Shown here piece after piece: positions 50,634-59,661 of a stretch of 63,742 nt of DNA; positions within the stretch are counted from its first letter, which is position 1, and each line of letters opens with the position of its first letter. This stretch comes from Pseudomonadota bacterium (GTDB lineage: Bacteria > Pseudomonadota > Gammaproteobacteria > Burkholderiales > SG8-39), in assembly GCA_025352885.1 (NCBI GenBank), contig JANXRZ010000016.1, forward strand, positions 1 to 63,742. The letters are read 5' to 3'. Position numbers and translations under genes: made by a program. The notes below the pieces were generated by a model. It saw nothing but the letters and a program-made list of their open reading frames with translations, was not told the origin of the DNA and made no database searches.

Positions 50634-51598
50634 GGCGCTACCTTCCCGCCATCGTTTTCTTTGCGATCGCAGGACTTGCGCCGCTCGTCGTCAAGAATGC
50701 CTTCCTGCTCGACGGCCTGGTCCTGATCCTCGTTTGGGGCGCGGCCGCGGCCGCCTGGAACATCGCGGGCGGCTACGCGGGCCAGATTTCGCTCGGGCAC
50801 TCTGCTTTCTTCGGGTTGGGGGCCTATGCAGCGGCCCTTTCCGGGACGACATGGGGCATTTCGCCGTGGATCGGCCTGCTGATCGGTGCGGCGATTGCGA
50901 TCGTCACCGGGGTGATCATTGGCTTTCTCTCCAACCGGCTGCGCGGCCCCTATTTCGTGATCGCCACGATCGCGCTTTCGCAAGTCCTCCTGATCGCGTT
51001 CAGCCGCCTGAAGGCGTTCACGTCGGGTTCGGAAGGCATCTCGGTGCCTTTCCGCCCCGGCTTCTGGAGTCTCGGCATTGCGGACAAGAGCATCTGGGTC
51101 TGGATCGTGCTGGCGCTCGCGGTGCTCGTGTTCCTCGTGCAGGTTTACCTCGAACGCTCACGCCGCGGCTTCCAGCTGGCGGCGGTGCGCGAGGACGAGG
51201 ACGCTGCGCGTTCGCTTGGTGTCCCCGCGCGGCGCCTTAAAGTCGCGGCTATCGCGGTCAGCGCCGCATTCACCTCGGTCTGCGGCGGCTTCTGGGCGCA
51301 GTACATTGGCTTCGTCGACCCGGCTTACGTGTTCTCGGTGGATGTCTCGGTAAAGTTTGCGCTGGCGGCGATCATCGGCGGCCTCGGGACTGCGCTCGGC
51401 CCGTTCATCGGCGCGGCTCTGGTGACGACTTTGGAGACGTCGCTTCGCGCGCAGTTTGGCGGCGTCGGCGCCCAGTTCATCGGGACGTATCTCATCCTGT
51501 ACGGCATCGCGCTGATCGTCATGGTGCGCTTCGCACCCCGCGGCCTCGTGGGCTCGATCAGCGAGTGGTTCCAGCGTAAGCGAGGCGCGCTCTCATGA
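50630..51598 (+). CDS. livM: branched-chain amino-acid type ABC transporter permease LivM (second system)
   Basis: A 322-residue permease. LivM features are WNIAGGYAGQISLGHSAFFGLGAYAAA, GPYFVIATIALSQVLL and the coupling loop REDEDAARSLGVPARRLK. The GTG at 50630 overlaps the LivH stop by 4 bases; an upstream in-frame ATG would add 32 residues that are shadow of livH. It ends overlapping the ATPase start. Confidence 0.9.
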   Translation: MRRYLPAIVFFAIAGLAPLVVKNAFLLDGLVLILVWGAAAAAWNIAGGYAGQISLGHSAFFGLGAYAAALSGTTWGISPWIGLLIGAAIAIVTGVIIGFLSNRLRGPYFVIATIALSQVLLIAFSRLKAFTSGSEGISVPFRPGFWSLGIADKSIWVWIVLALAVLVFLVQVYLERSRRGFQLAAVREDEDAARSLGVPARRLKVAAIAVSAAFTSVCGGFWAQYIGFVDPAYVFSVDVSVKFALAAIIGGLGTALGPFIGAALVTTLETSLRAQFGGVGAQFIGTYLILYGIALIVMVRFAPRGLVGSISEWFQRKRGALS

Positions 51599-52317
51599 GC
51601 CTGTTGTCGGTCTCGGGCGTTACCAAACGCTTTGGCGGCGTCACTGCGAATAAGGGCATCTCCTTCGAGGTGGCGCCCGGCGAGCTCGTCGGCATCATCG
51701 GCCCGAACGGTGCCGGCAAATCCACGCTGTTCGAATGCGTGAGCGGGTTCTACCGGCCGGACGAGGGCGAAATTCATCTCGACGGCGAGCGGGTCACTGG
51801 GCTCTCGCCGGACGTCATCTGCCGTAAAGGCATCGCCCGCACCTTCCAGAAGCTGCGGCCGTTTTCCGGCATGACCGTGCTCGAAAACGTGATGGTGGGG
51901 GCGCTCACTCGCACCAAGGACGTGAAGCACGCCCGCGAACAGGCGAGCGAATGGCTATCGCGCGTGGGCCTTTCTGAAAAGGCGGACTCGCACGCGCGGA
52001 CGCTCTCGACCGGCCAGCGCAAACGCCTGGAACTCGCGCGGGCGCTGGCGACCGAGCCCCGCGTGCTGCTGCTGGACGAGGTCACTGGCGGCGTGGACCA
52101 GCGCACGATCCCCGGGCTTGTGCAGCTGGTGAAAGACTTGCACGCACGCGGCCTCACGCTGCTCGTCATCGAGCACAACATGCGCGTGATCACTGCAATT
52201 GCGCAGAGGATCGTCGCGCTCTACATGGGCGAAGTCATCGCGGATGGCGCGCCCGAGGCCGTCGCGCGTGACCCGAAAGTGGTCGAGGCGTACCTCGGGC
52301 AGGCGTACGTGAAATGA
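51595..52317 (+). CDS. livG: branched-chain amino-acid type ABC transporter ATPase LivG (second system)
   Basis: A 240-residue ABC ATPase: Walker A GPNGAGKST, GIARTFQKLRPF after the Q-loop, signature LSTGQRKRLELARAL, Walker B LLLDEVTGGVD. In Walker B the usual DEP is DEV, a small departure. The ending EAYLGQAYVK is typical of LivG. Start and stop overlap neighbours by 4 bases. Confidence 0.9.
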   Translation: MSLLSVSGVTKRFGGVTANKGISFEVAPGELVGIIGPNGAGKSTLFECVSGFYRPDEGEIHLDGERVTGLSPDVICRKGIARTFQKLRPFSGMTVLENVMVGALTRTKDVKHAREQASEWLSRVGLSEKADSHARTLSTGQRKRLELARALATEPRVLLLDEVTGGVDQRTIPGLVQLVKDLHARGLTLLVIEHNMRVITAIAQRIVALYMGEVIADGAPEAVARDPKVVEAYLGQAYVK

Positions 52318-53039
52318 CAGCGCAGCTCGCGGTCGAAAAGCTCGACGTCGCGTACGGCGACTTTCAGGTGCTCTGGCAGGCCGAGCTGCAAGTCCAGCCC
52401 GGCCAGATCGTGGCCTTGCTCGGCCCGAACGGCGCCGGCAAGTCGACGCTCATGAATACGATCTCCGGGCTGAACAAGGCCGCCTCGGGCAGCATCACCT
52501 TCGAAGGCAAGCGCATCGACCATCTCCCCGCGCACCAGACGGTCGGGGAGGGCATTGCCCACGTGCTCGAGCGCCGCCGCCTGTTCCCTTTCCTCACGGT
52601 GCTCGACAACGTGCTGCTCGGGGCGCACAACCCGCGGGCCCGGCCGATGCGCGAGGAAACACTCGCAAAAGTCGAGGCCCTGTTCCCTATCCTCAAGGCC
52701 AGGCGCTCCCAACTGGCCAACACGCTCTCGGGCGGCGAACAGCAGATGGTCGCGATCGCACGCGGCATCATGGCGCGCCCCAAGCTGCTCATGGTCGACG
52801 AGCCGTTCCTGGGCCTCGCGCCGATGATGGTCGAAGAGATCGGCAAGCTCATGCAGCGCATTCGCGACGAGCAGGGCATCGGCATCATTTTCATCGAGCA
52901 GAACGTCGAGCTGGCGCTGCGCCTGGCCGATCACGGGTTCATCCTCGAATCGGGCCGCACGATCCTCGACGGCCCGTCGGCAGACTTGCTGAAATCGGAC
53001 GAAGTGAAGCGTATTTTCCTCGGCGATTTCGCGTTTTAG
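52314..53039 (+). CDS. livF: branched-chain amino-acid type ABC transporter ATPase LivF (second system)
   Basis: A 241-residue ABC ATPase with Walker A GPNGAGKST, LivF-like VLERRRLFPFLTV, signature LSGGEQQMVAIARGI and Walker B LLMVDEPFLGLAP. It overlaps the preceding ATPase stop and is followed after 9 bases by an amidase gene, which is thus very likely in the same operon. Confidence 0.9.
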   Translation: MTAQLAVEKLDVAYGDFQVLWQAELQVQPGQIVALLGPNGAGKSTLMNTISGLNKAASGSITFEGKRIDHLPAHQTVGEGIAHVLERRRLFPFLTVLDNVLLGAHNPRARPMREETLAKVEALFPILKARRSQLANTLSGGEQQMVAIARGIMARPKLLMVDEPFLGLAPMMVEEIGKLMQRIRDEQGIGIIFIEQNVELALRLADHGFILESGRTILDGPSADLLKSDEVKRIFLGDFAF

Positions 53040-53048
53040 GGAATCGCG

Positions 53049-54482
53049 ATGAGCGGGTTCGCCGAGTACGAGCGCTACGACGCATTAGGCCTGGCGGGGC
53101 TGGTCAAGGCCCGTAAGGTCACACCTACCGACTTGCTCGAGGCCGCGATCGCGCGCGCCGTCGCCCGCAATCCCGTCCTAAACGCGATCTCGATGCCGCT
53201 CGAGGACTATGCGCGCCGCACGATCGCAGAAGGCATGCCCGCTGGCCCGTTCGAGGGCGTGCCGTTCCTGCTCAAGGACCTGACCGCCTCGGTGAAGGGC
53301 ATGCGCATGACGCGCACGTCGCGCTTTTTTGCCGACACCGCGCCCGCAACCGCGGACAGTGAGCACGTCACGCGCCTCAAGCGTGCGGGCCTCGTGTTTT
53401 TCGGTCGCACGAATACATGCGAGATGGGTTTGAGCCTGACCTGTGAGCCGCAGCTGACGGGGCCGACAAAGAATCCGTGGGACCTCACCCGTGTCTCTGG
53501 CGGCTCGAGCGGCGGCGCGGCGGCCGCCACGGGCGCGCGCATCGTGCCCATGGCGCATGGCACCGACGGATTTGGTTCGATCCGCGCCCCCGCCGCCTGT
53601 TGCGGGCTTGTCGGCCTCAAGCCTACGCGCGGCCGCAATACGCTCGCCCCGTTCGCAGGTGAGGCGCTCGCCGGTCTGGCGGCGGAACACGCGGTCACGC
53701 TGAGCGTGCGCGATTGCGCGGCCTTGCTGGACGCGACCAGCGGTCCGGGCGAGGGCGACCCGTATGCCGCCCCGCCGCCGCCTCGCCCGTATCTGCAGGA
53801 AGTGGGCACCGACCCGGGCCGCCTGCGAATCGCGTTCACGCGCAAGGCGCCCAATGGTGCGGTGGTCAGCGACGAAAGCCTGCGGGAACTCGAGTCGGTT
53901 GCGAAGCTCTGCGCAACGCTAGGCCATCACGTCGAGCAAGCCGATCCGCATGTCGACGGCGAAGCCATGGTGCCGACCTTCCTCACGCTCATTGCGGCCG
54001 CCACCGTCGTGAATCTCGGCAGCCATCCGAACAAGAAGACGCCTGCCCCGGGCGAGATCGAGACCGTCACGCGGGCGTTGTATGAGCGCGGCCAGAAAGT
54101 CAGCGGTGCGGACTACGCACGGGCGGTGAACACGGCGCATCGCCTCGGCCGCCAGATGGGCGCCTTCCACGCTGACTACGATGTCCTGCTCACGCCGGGC
54201 TTGGCCGACGGCGCGGCGAAACTCGGCTGGATGGACATGATGCTCGAGGACGAAAACGAGTATTGGCGCCGCGTCTTCGCCTTCTCGCCGTTCACCGTCT
54301 GGTTCAACCTCACCGGGCAACCTGCGATGGTGCTGCCGCTTGGTGTGAGCGCGGCGGGCCTGCCGATCGCCACGCAACTCGTCGCGCGGTTCGGGGACGA
54401 GGGGACGCTTTTTCGCCTCGCTGCACAACTTGAGGCCGCGCGGCCGTGGTTCGATCGCAGGCCGGAGTTCGTCGCTTCATAA
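53049..54482 (+). CDS. amidase signature family hydrolase linked to second Liv transporter
   Basis: A 477-residue amidase-signature enzyme. Catalytic Lys76 (FLLKDL), cis-Ser153 in GGSSGGAAAA, and nucleophile Ser177 are present with the standard 24-residue spacing between the serines. The nucleophile motif reads GTDGFGSIRAP, with Phe where most members have Gly. It starts 9 bases after livF and ends the operon, suggesting hydrolysis of an amide imported by the transporter. It shares only family-level features with the amidase at 217-1566. The next gene converges with 80 bases between. Confidence 0.88.
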   Translation: MSGFAEYERYDALGLAGLVKARKVTPTDLLEAAIARAVARNPVLNAISMPLEDYARRTIAEGMPAGPFEGVPFLLKDLTASVKGMRMTRTSRFFADTAPATADSEHVTRLKRAGLVFFGRTNTCEMGLSLTCEPQLTGPTKNPWDLTRVSGGSSGGAAAATGARIVPMAHGTDGFGSIRAPAACCGLVGLKPTRGRNTLAPFAGEALAGLAAEHAVTLSVRDCAALLDATSGPGEGDPYAAPPPPRPYLQEVGTDPGRLRIAFTRKAPNGAVVSDESLRELESVAKLCATLGHHVEQADPHVDGEAMVPTFLTLIAAATVVNLGSHPNKKTPAPGEIETVTRALYERGQKVSGADYARAVNTAHRLGRQMGAFHADYDVLLTPGLADGAAKLGWMDMMLEDENEYWRRVFAFSPFTVWFNLTGQPAMVLPLGVSAAGLPIATQLVARFGDEGTLFRLAAQLEAARPWFDRRPEFVAS

Positions 54483-54562
54483 AGCTCGATGGCAGCAATT
54501 TGCCCGCCCAGCCAGTAACGGCGCGGGGTTCGGGCCAAAATTGGCAGCAATGCCTGCAATCG

Positions 54563-55567
54563 CTAGGGCACGTCTCCCAGCGCCAGCGCCGCGAACGAAG
54601 CGAGCCAGTGCTCGCCGACATAATCGCCGCCTGCGACCTGCGGCAGTCCGGCGGCAAGATGGAGATCGGCGACTGCCTTGAACAGGCCGTGATTCGGATC
54701 GTCGTTCCCCAACGCAGCGGCAATCCGCCTGAGCGCCCAGGCGCGCGAGAGCGACAACCCATCGAGGTGGACGAGCTGCGCATCAGCGCGGTCGGTGACG
54801 ACCGGAAGCGTTGCCAGCGGTCCCAGCCCGTGCGGAAGGAAGATCGAGAGCCAGTGCCGGAACGCGTCCGGCGCCAGGACTTCGCGCATGAGCTGCGCCT
54901 CGACCAGCGTCGGTGACAGGAAATCGGCGAGCGATGGCTCGTATTCGAGAGGCGCGTCCCGGTCGAGGCCGTACCATTTTTGAGCGGCCGCCTCGATCGC
55001 GGCGCTAAGATCCTTGTCGCCGGCCGTGCGCGCATAGTCGAGCGCAAGCACGCAGCCGAAGGCGGTGCTCGGGTGCATGCCGATACGGTTTGGATACGGC
55101 GCCAGCGTAATGAATTCGCTCATGCGCCCCGCGAGATGATCCGCGAATGGGCCGAGCGCGGTCGCCCACCGCTGAGCATCGGGAGTGTGCTCGGCAAGCC
55201 GTAGCACCTCCGCCTGCAGCTCCAGGAGCCAGGCCCACCCGTAAGGCCGCTCGAACGTCCGGTGGCCCGGGTCGTGGAAATAGCGATGCTCCGCGGCGAT
55301 GCAGCCCGGCGCGAAGTGCTCATCAAGCACGGCCTGGATCGCGGCGGCCTCGGGGAGGCCGGGATGAAGCCGCAAAACGCGCACCAGCAGCCAATGCATG
55401 TGCACGGCCGAGTGCCAGTCATAGCTCCCGTAAAACGCCGGATGCAGGACGCGCTCGTTGAACTCGGTGAGCGGCGCAACCAGCAGGTGATCCAGTTTGC
55501 GAGGGTATTCACGCGTGACATTTGCAAGCGCAACACTTGCAAACGCCGCAGCAACGTCGGGAGTCAT
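54563..55567 (-). CDS. DUF2891 family protein
   Basis: A 334-residue protein of the DUF2891 family, rich in helices, with conserved motifs YGSYDWHSAVHMHWLLVR, EHRYFHDPGHRTFERPYGWAW and YPNRIGMHPSTAFG. Such His/Asp/Trp-rich patches suggest an (alpha/alpha) barrel with an active site, but no function is known. No signal peptide is evident. The ATG at 55567 lies 5 bases after the upstream permease stop; the frame continues upstream but as shadow of phnE. It is last gene of the seven-gene PhnDCE-like operon. Confidence 0.82.
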   Translation of the reverse strand: MTPDVAAAFASVALANVTREYPRKLDHLLVAPLTEFNERVLHPAFYGSYDWHSAVHMHWLLVRVLRLHPGLPEAAAIQAVLDEHFAPGCIAAEHRYFHDPGHRTFERPYGWAWLLELQAEVLRLAEHTPDAQRWATALGPFADHLAGRMSEFITLAPYPNRIGMHPSTAFGCVLALDYARTAGDKDLSAAIEAAAQKWYGLDRDAPLEYEPSLADFLSPTLVEAQLMREVLAPDAFRHWLSIFLPHGLGPLATLPVVTDRADAQLVHLDGLSLSRAWALRRIAAALGNDDPNHGLFKAVADLHLAAGLPQVAGGDYVGEHWLASFAALALGDVP

Positions 55568-55572
55568 CGCCA

Positions 55573-56397
55573 CTAGAGCACGCGCTTCCTGATCCGGGTA
55601 ACCACCACCTCGGCGATCACCACGACGCAGAAGATGGAAAACAGGACCATCGCCACGCGATCCCACTGAAAAAGGTTGAGGGCGGTATCGAGTGCCATGC
55701 CGATGCCCCCCGCGCCGACCAGGCCGAGGACGGCCGATTCGCGAACGTTGATGTCCCAGCGGAACAGCACGACCGACCAGAACGCCGGCTCGACCTGCGG
55801 CCAGTAGCCTTTCGCGAGGACGGACAGCCACGGCGCCCCGGCGGCCTTGAGCGCTTCCACCGGGCCCGCGTTCGTTTCTTCGAGTGCTTCCCCCAGCAAT
55901 TTGCCCACGAAGCCGATGGAGCGGAACGCAATCGCGAGCGTGCCCGCGAGGGCGCCCGGCCCGAAGATGGATACGAACAAAAGCGCCCAGACAAGCGAAT
56001 TGACCGAGCGGCTCGAGACCAGCACGAGCTTGGCGGTGTAATTGACCGCGCGGTTGGGCAAGACGTTGTGCGCTGCCATCAGCCCGACGGGCACCGCCAT
56101 GCCGACGGCGAGGATGGTGCCGAGCGTTGCGATGTGCAGCGTATCCATGAGCGCGTCGTGGACCCCGCCCTGGTAGTGGTAGAACGCGATCGGCCACATG
56201 CGGCGGAACAGGTCCTGCATTTGCTCGGGCGCGTCGTACAGGAACTCCGGGATGACTTCCACGGTGCGCGCGGAGGCGATGATGGCTGCAACGATTACCA
56301 AGTAGACGGAAAAGCGCGCCGCGCGCTGGGCCGCCGTGAAGCGACGCCAGGTTCTGGGGGCCCCGCTCGCAACTAAGGGGGTCATCGTGCTGCTCAT
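55573..56397 (-). CDS. phnE: PhnE-type ABC transporter permease (second copy)
   Basis: A 274-residue inner-membrane permease of the phosphonate/phosphite transporter family, with about six helices. The permease coupling motif is EALKAAGAPWLSVLAKGYWPQVEPAFWSVVLFRWD. SRSVNSLVWALLFV and NVRESAVLGLVGAGGIGMAL are PhnE hallmarks. The start at 56397 overlaps the stop of the preceding permease (ATGA). It probably forms a heterodimeric channel with the other PhnE. Confidence 0.9.
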   Translation of the reverse strand: MSSTMTPLVASGAPRTWRRFTAAQRAARFSVYLVIVAAIIASARTVEVIPEFLYDAPEQMQDLFRRMWPIAFYHYQGGVHDALMDTLHIATLGTILAVGMAVPVGLMAAHNVLPNRAVNYTAKLVLVSSRSVNSLVWALLFVSIFGPGALAGTLAIAFRSIGFVGKLLGEALEETNAGPVEALKAAGAPWLSVLAKGYWPQVEPAFWSVVLFRWDINVRESAVLGLVGAGGIGMALDTALNLFQWDRVAMVLFSIFCVVVIAEVVVTRIRKRVL

Positions 56398-57194
56398 TCC
56401 TCGTCGACCTTGCCGCGCTCGAGGAACACGCCCCGGACCCACGTCGCCAGCACTTCGCCGACCATGATCATGCCGATGATGCACAGGAGGATCGCGCATA
56501 CGAAGTCGTAATCGAACCTTTGAAATGCAGCGAACAGCGTTCCGCCAATCCCGCCTGCACCGACGATACCGACCATGGTCGAGTTCCGCAGGTTCGAGTC
56601 GAGCTGGTAAGTCGCAAAGCCGACGAAGCGGGAAAACACCTGCGGGAGCACGCCGTAGCTGAGCAGGCTCATGAAAGGTGCGCCGCTTGCGCGCACGGCT
56701 TCGACCTGCTTCAACGAAATTTCCTCAATCGCCTCGGCGAAGAGCTTTCCAATGAAGCCCACAGACGCCACGACCAGCGCAAGGATGCCCGCGAGCGCCC
56801 CGAAGCCGACCGCCTTCACGAAGAGGATCGCGACGATCACGGGATGAAACGACCGGCAAAGCGCGATGACTGCGCGCGCGGGCCACGACGCCCATGCCGG
56901 CATCAGGTTACGCGCGGCGATCAATCCTATCGGCAGCGAGACGATGATCCCGAGGAACGAGGCGAGGATCGCGATCTCCAGGCTTTCGGTGAGGCCCTTC
57001 AGCAGCGTATCGGGCTGGGTGATGTGCGGCGGCAGCATGCGACCGACAAACCGCGCGCCATTGTCCAGGCCGCTCATGAAACGCGTCCAGGTGAAGTCGA
57101 GTCTGGAGCAGGCGTACACGATGTAAGCCGCGAGCCCCAGCCAGGCCAGCGCAGTCAACGGGTTCGGCGCGAACGCCCGCGCCGCAGTCTTCAA
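56394..57194 (-). CDS. phnE: PhnE-type ABC transporter permease (first copy)
   Basis: A 266-residue permease with SFHPVIVAILFVKAVGFGALAG, EAVRASGAPFMSLLSYGVLPQVFSRFVGFATYQLD and NLRNSTMVGIVGAGGIGG, the PhnE signature. A TTG start at 57194 is proposed: GAGG lies 8 bases upstream and it begins 10 bases after the mgtC stop. An ATG at 57335 in the same frame would put 47 residues inside mgtC with no permease-like content. Confidence 0.88.
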   Translation of the reverse strand: MKTAARAFAPNPLTALAWLGLAAYIVYACSRLDFTWTRFMSGLDNGARFVGRMLPPHITQPDTLLKGLTESLEIAILASFLGIIVSLPIGLIAARNLMPAWASWPARAVIALCRSFHPVIVAILFVKAVGFGALAGILALVVASVGFIGKLFAEAIEEISLKQVEAVRASGAPFMSLLSYGVLPQVFSRFVGFATYQLDSNLRNSTMVGIVGAGGIGGTLFAAFQRFDYDFVCAILLCIIGMIMVGEVLATWVRGVFLERGKVDEE

Positions 57195-57204
57195 CGCGCT
57201 TGCC

Positions 57205-57897
57205 TCAATCGCCGGTGGAGGCAAGCCGGAATTCGAGGATCGAGCCGCTGTCGCGCAAGGTCTCGGAGAGCTTTCGCACGTTCGTCTCGTCCACGGTGCT
57301 GAGGACGCCGCGGTATTCGAAATAGCGGCGTTCACCGGACATGCGGTAGATCAGGCTCACTACTTTGAATCCGTGTCTCTTCATCAGGTCTCGCAGGTCG
57401 GTCTCCGGCATGGCCTGCTCCCGGAGGAACCGCACCGAGAAGTGGCTGAAGGACTGGTTCGGCATCTGCGACTCGATCCAGCGGAACAACGAAAGCGTTC
57501 CGAGCGTGAGCGCGGTGGCGACGGCCGCCGGGAAATAGAAGCCGATCCCCATTAGGATGCCGATCGCCGCGGTGATCCAGATTGAGGCCGCCGTTGTCAG
57601 GCCGCGTACGGACATGCCCTCTTTGACGATCACCCCCGCGCCAAGAAAGCCGATGCCGGTCATGATGCCCTGCGCCATGCGGGTCGGGTCGAGGGCGACG
57701 CGAACCGACACTTGAGGCACGAACCAAAGCGCTTCATAAACCGTCACGAGCATGAGCAGGCTCGACGCCGTGCAGACCAGAGTGTGAGTGCGGAACCCGG
57801 CCGGGCGGCCGTGGTAGCTGCGCTCCAAGCCGATCAACCCGCCGACCAGGACGGCTGCGAGCAGGCGAAAAACCATTTCGGTGTATTGGCTGGCCAT
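57205..57897 (-). CDS. mgtC: MgtC/SapB family membrane protein
   Basis: A 230-residue protein with about four to five membrane helices (residues 8-130) containing the MgtC core GLIGLERSYHGRPAGFRTHTLVC, RMAQGIMTGIGFLGAGVIVKEG and RGLTTAASIWITAAIG, then a soluble ACT-like C-terminal domain (about 150-230). MgtC proteins in pathogens help survival at low Mg2+, interact with the F-type ATP synthase, and have been tied to phosphate homeostasis. Here the gene lies between phnC (7 bases) and phnE (10 bases), clearly inside the transporter operon, which is unusual. ATG at 57897; an earlier in-frame ATG lies inside phnC. Confidence 0.9.
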   Translation of the reverse strand: MASQYTEMVFRLLAAVLVGGLIGLERSYHGRPAGFRTHTLVCTASSLLMLVTVYEALWFVPQVSVRVALDPTRMAQGIMTGIGFLGAGVIVKEGMSVRGLTTAASIWITAAIGILMGIGFYFPAAVATALTLGTLSLFRWIESQMPNQSFSHFSVRFLREQAMPETDLRDLMKRHGFKVVSLIYRMSGERRYFEYRGVLSTVDETNVRKLSETLRDSGSILEFRLASTGD

Positions 57898-57904
57898 GGT
57901 CCCT

Positions 57905-58666
57905 TCAGTGCAGCCAGCCTTCGCCGCCGTAGATGGTTTTGAGCATCGCATCGCCCAGTCCCGCAGCGTTGCCGTCATACACGACTGCGCCGCCGGACAG
58001 TCCTATTATGCGGTCGGCAAACCGCTTGGCGAGTTCGACATCGTGCATGTTGATCATTGCCGGGATGCCGCTGTCCCTGCAGACCTTACCGATGAGTTCC
58101 ATGATCTCGACCGAGGTTTTGGGATCGAGCGAGGAGGTCGGCTCATCGGCGAGCAGCAGCTTGGGTTGTTGCATGATCGCCCGCGCAATGCCGACGCGCT
58201 GGCGCTGGCCGCCCGAAAGGCTGTCCGCGCGCTGGTTGGCGAATCCGGCGAGGCCCACGATGTCGAGCAGTTCGAAAGCCCGCTCGATGTCGGCCGGCGG
58301 ATAGCGTCGCAGCCAGGCCTTCCAAGGCGCGATGTAGCCGAGGCGCCCGCACAGCAGGTTTTCCATGACCGTGAGCCGCTCGACCAAGTTGTATTCCTGG
58401 AACACCATGCCGATCTGGCGGCGCGCGTGACGCAGAGCACGACGGTCGAGCTTCGCGAGATCCTGCTCCTGGAAAAGGATTTCACCGGCCGTAGGCTCGA
58501 CCAGCCGGTTGATGCAGCGGATGAGCGTCGACTTGCCGGTGCCCGAGGGTCCGATCAGCGCCGTGATGCCTGTTGCCGCGATGTCGAGCGTGATGCCCCG
58601 CAGGACCGGCTTGCCGCGCGTGTACGCCTTGTCGAGGTTGCGGATAGAGAGCGCCGGCGCAGTCAT
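57905..58666 (-). CDS. phnC: PhnC-type ABC transporter ATPase
   Basis: A 253-residue ABC ATPase: Walker [10 protein letters not shown] at 39-47, Q-loop [24 protein letters not shown] (a PhnC trait), signature [15 protein letters not shown] and Walker [14 protein letters not shown]. It powers uptake through the two PhnE permeases. The start overlaps the preceding binding-protein stop by 4 bases (ATGA). Confidence 0.92.
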   Translation of the reverse strand: MTAPALSIRNLDKAYTRGKPVLRGITLDIAATGITALIGPSGTGKSTLIRCINRLVEPTAGEILFQEQDLAKLDRRALRHARRQIGMVFQEYNLVERLTVMENLLCGRLGYIAPWKAWLRRYPPADIERAFELLDIVGLAGFANQRADSLSGGQRQRVGIARAIMQQPKLLLADEPTSSLDPKTSVEIMELIGKVCRDSGIPAMINMHDVELAKRFADRIIGLSGGAVVYDGNAAGLGDAMLKTIYGGEGWLH

Positions 58667-59661
58667 TTTTTGCCCGTCGTTTCCGCGCGTGCCTTTTCCT
58701 TCTCGAATCCGGACGCGGTGAAGGCCTGCCCGCTGTCTTGGGCAACCTTGCGCACGATCTCCCAGTCCTTCTTGTAATCGATCGGCCACCAGCGGTCTGC
58801 GCCCTGGAACCCCTTGATCATCTCGGGTGAGTAACGGTAGCTGAGCGTGCATTCGCGCAGCTTCTGTTGCAGGGGCGGCGCAAGGTCGTGCGCCATCGAG
58901 AGGCCCCCGGGCGGGAAGTTGCGGCTTTTCCAGATGATCCTGAAATCGGCCATCTTCACCAGGCCCCGCTCGGCCATGCGCACGAGAATGTCGTGCGCAA
59001 TGGGCGCGGCATCGAAGTCGCCGGCCGCGACACCGGAAACCGAGTTCTCGTGCTTGCCCGAAAAGAGGACCTTGTAATCCTTGTCCGGCACGAGGCCCTC
59101 GGCCGGGAACAGCGAGCGCGGTGCGAGATTGCCCGAGTTGGAGGAGGGCGTGGTGTGCGCGACGCGCTTGCCTTTGAGATCGGACAATTTCTGGAAGGGG
59201 CTGTCTGCCTTTACGATCATCCAGAGCTGGTACCCCTGCGGCCCGCTTGCGTCGCCGCGGATGCCAAGCGGGATTGCTCCGGCGACATTTACGGCGAAGG
59301 CCGTGTCGCCCGAGGACATAGTGCCCAGGTGCATGCGACCCGAGCGCATGGCCTCGATGGCCGCGGCGCTGGAGTACACGTCGTAGAACCGCACTTTCCG
59401 GCTGGTGCATTTTGCGAGATGGTCGACGAACGGCTCCATGAGCTTTTTGTAGGCCGCCGGGTCTTCGAGCGGCGAGTTGGTGAAGAACAGCGTGTCCGGG
59501 TTCTTCTGGCGCTTTGGGTCTTTCGGCGTGTCGGCGAGCAGGTCGCCGTCTTCGTCGCAGAACGGCGTATCGAGCTCACCCCGGTGCCTGCACGCATCCT
59601 GGCCTTGGGCGGCGAACGCGACCATCGCCAGCATCGATACCGCGAGGCGACCCAGGCGCAC
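58663..59661 (-). CDS. PhnD-like phosphate/phosphite/phosphonate binding protein (second copy)
   Basis: A 332-residue periplasmic binding protein. The signal peptide is about 1-20. The mature N-terminus has Cys24 and Cys35 flanking a short segment, then DEDGDLLAD at 36-44 with aspartates at calcium-loop-like spacing (1, 3, 5, 9). The PhnD fold follows ([49 protein letters not shown]). The start is GTG at 59661, sharing one base with the upstream stop. It is a close paralogue of the neighbouring gene, with the same N-terminal motif. Confidence 0.88.
   Translation of the reverse strand: MRLGRLAVSMLAMVAFAAQGQDACRHRGELDTPFCDEDGDLLADTPKDPKRQKNPDTLFFTNSPLEDPAAYKKLMEPFVDHLAKCTSRKVRFYDVYSSAAAIEAMRSGRMHLGTMSSGDTAFAVNVAGAIPLGIRGDASGPQGYQLWMIVKADSPFQKLSDLKGKRVAHTTPSSNSGNLAPRSLFPAEGLVPDKDYKVLFSGKHENSVSGVAAGDFDAAPIAHDILVRMAERGLVKMADFRIIWKSRNFPPGGLSMAHDLAPPLQQKLRECTLSYRYSPEMIKGFQGADRWWPIDYKKDWEIVRKVAQDSGQAFTASGFEKEKARAETTGKK

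Noticed and set aside
54491-54552. Direct 10-base repeat TGGCAGCAAT (54491-54500 and 54543-54552)
   Set aside because: Two short copies in the gap between convergent genes, with no flanking mobile-element or attachment-site features; chance is sufficient.
54563-56197. One long 544-codon minus-strand protein including DUF2891
   Set aside because: The first 210 codons are an out-of-frame shadow of the phnE gene; conserved DUF2891 sequence starts at the ATG at 55567.
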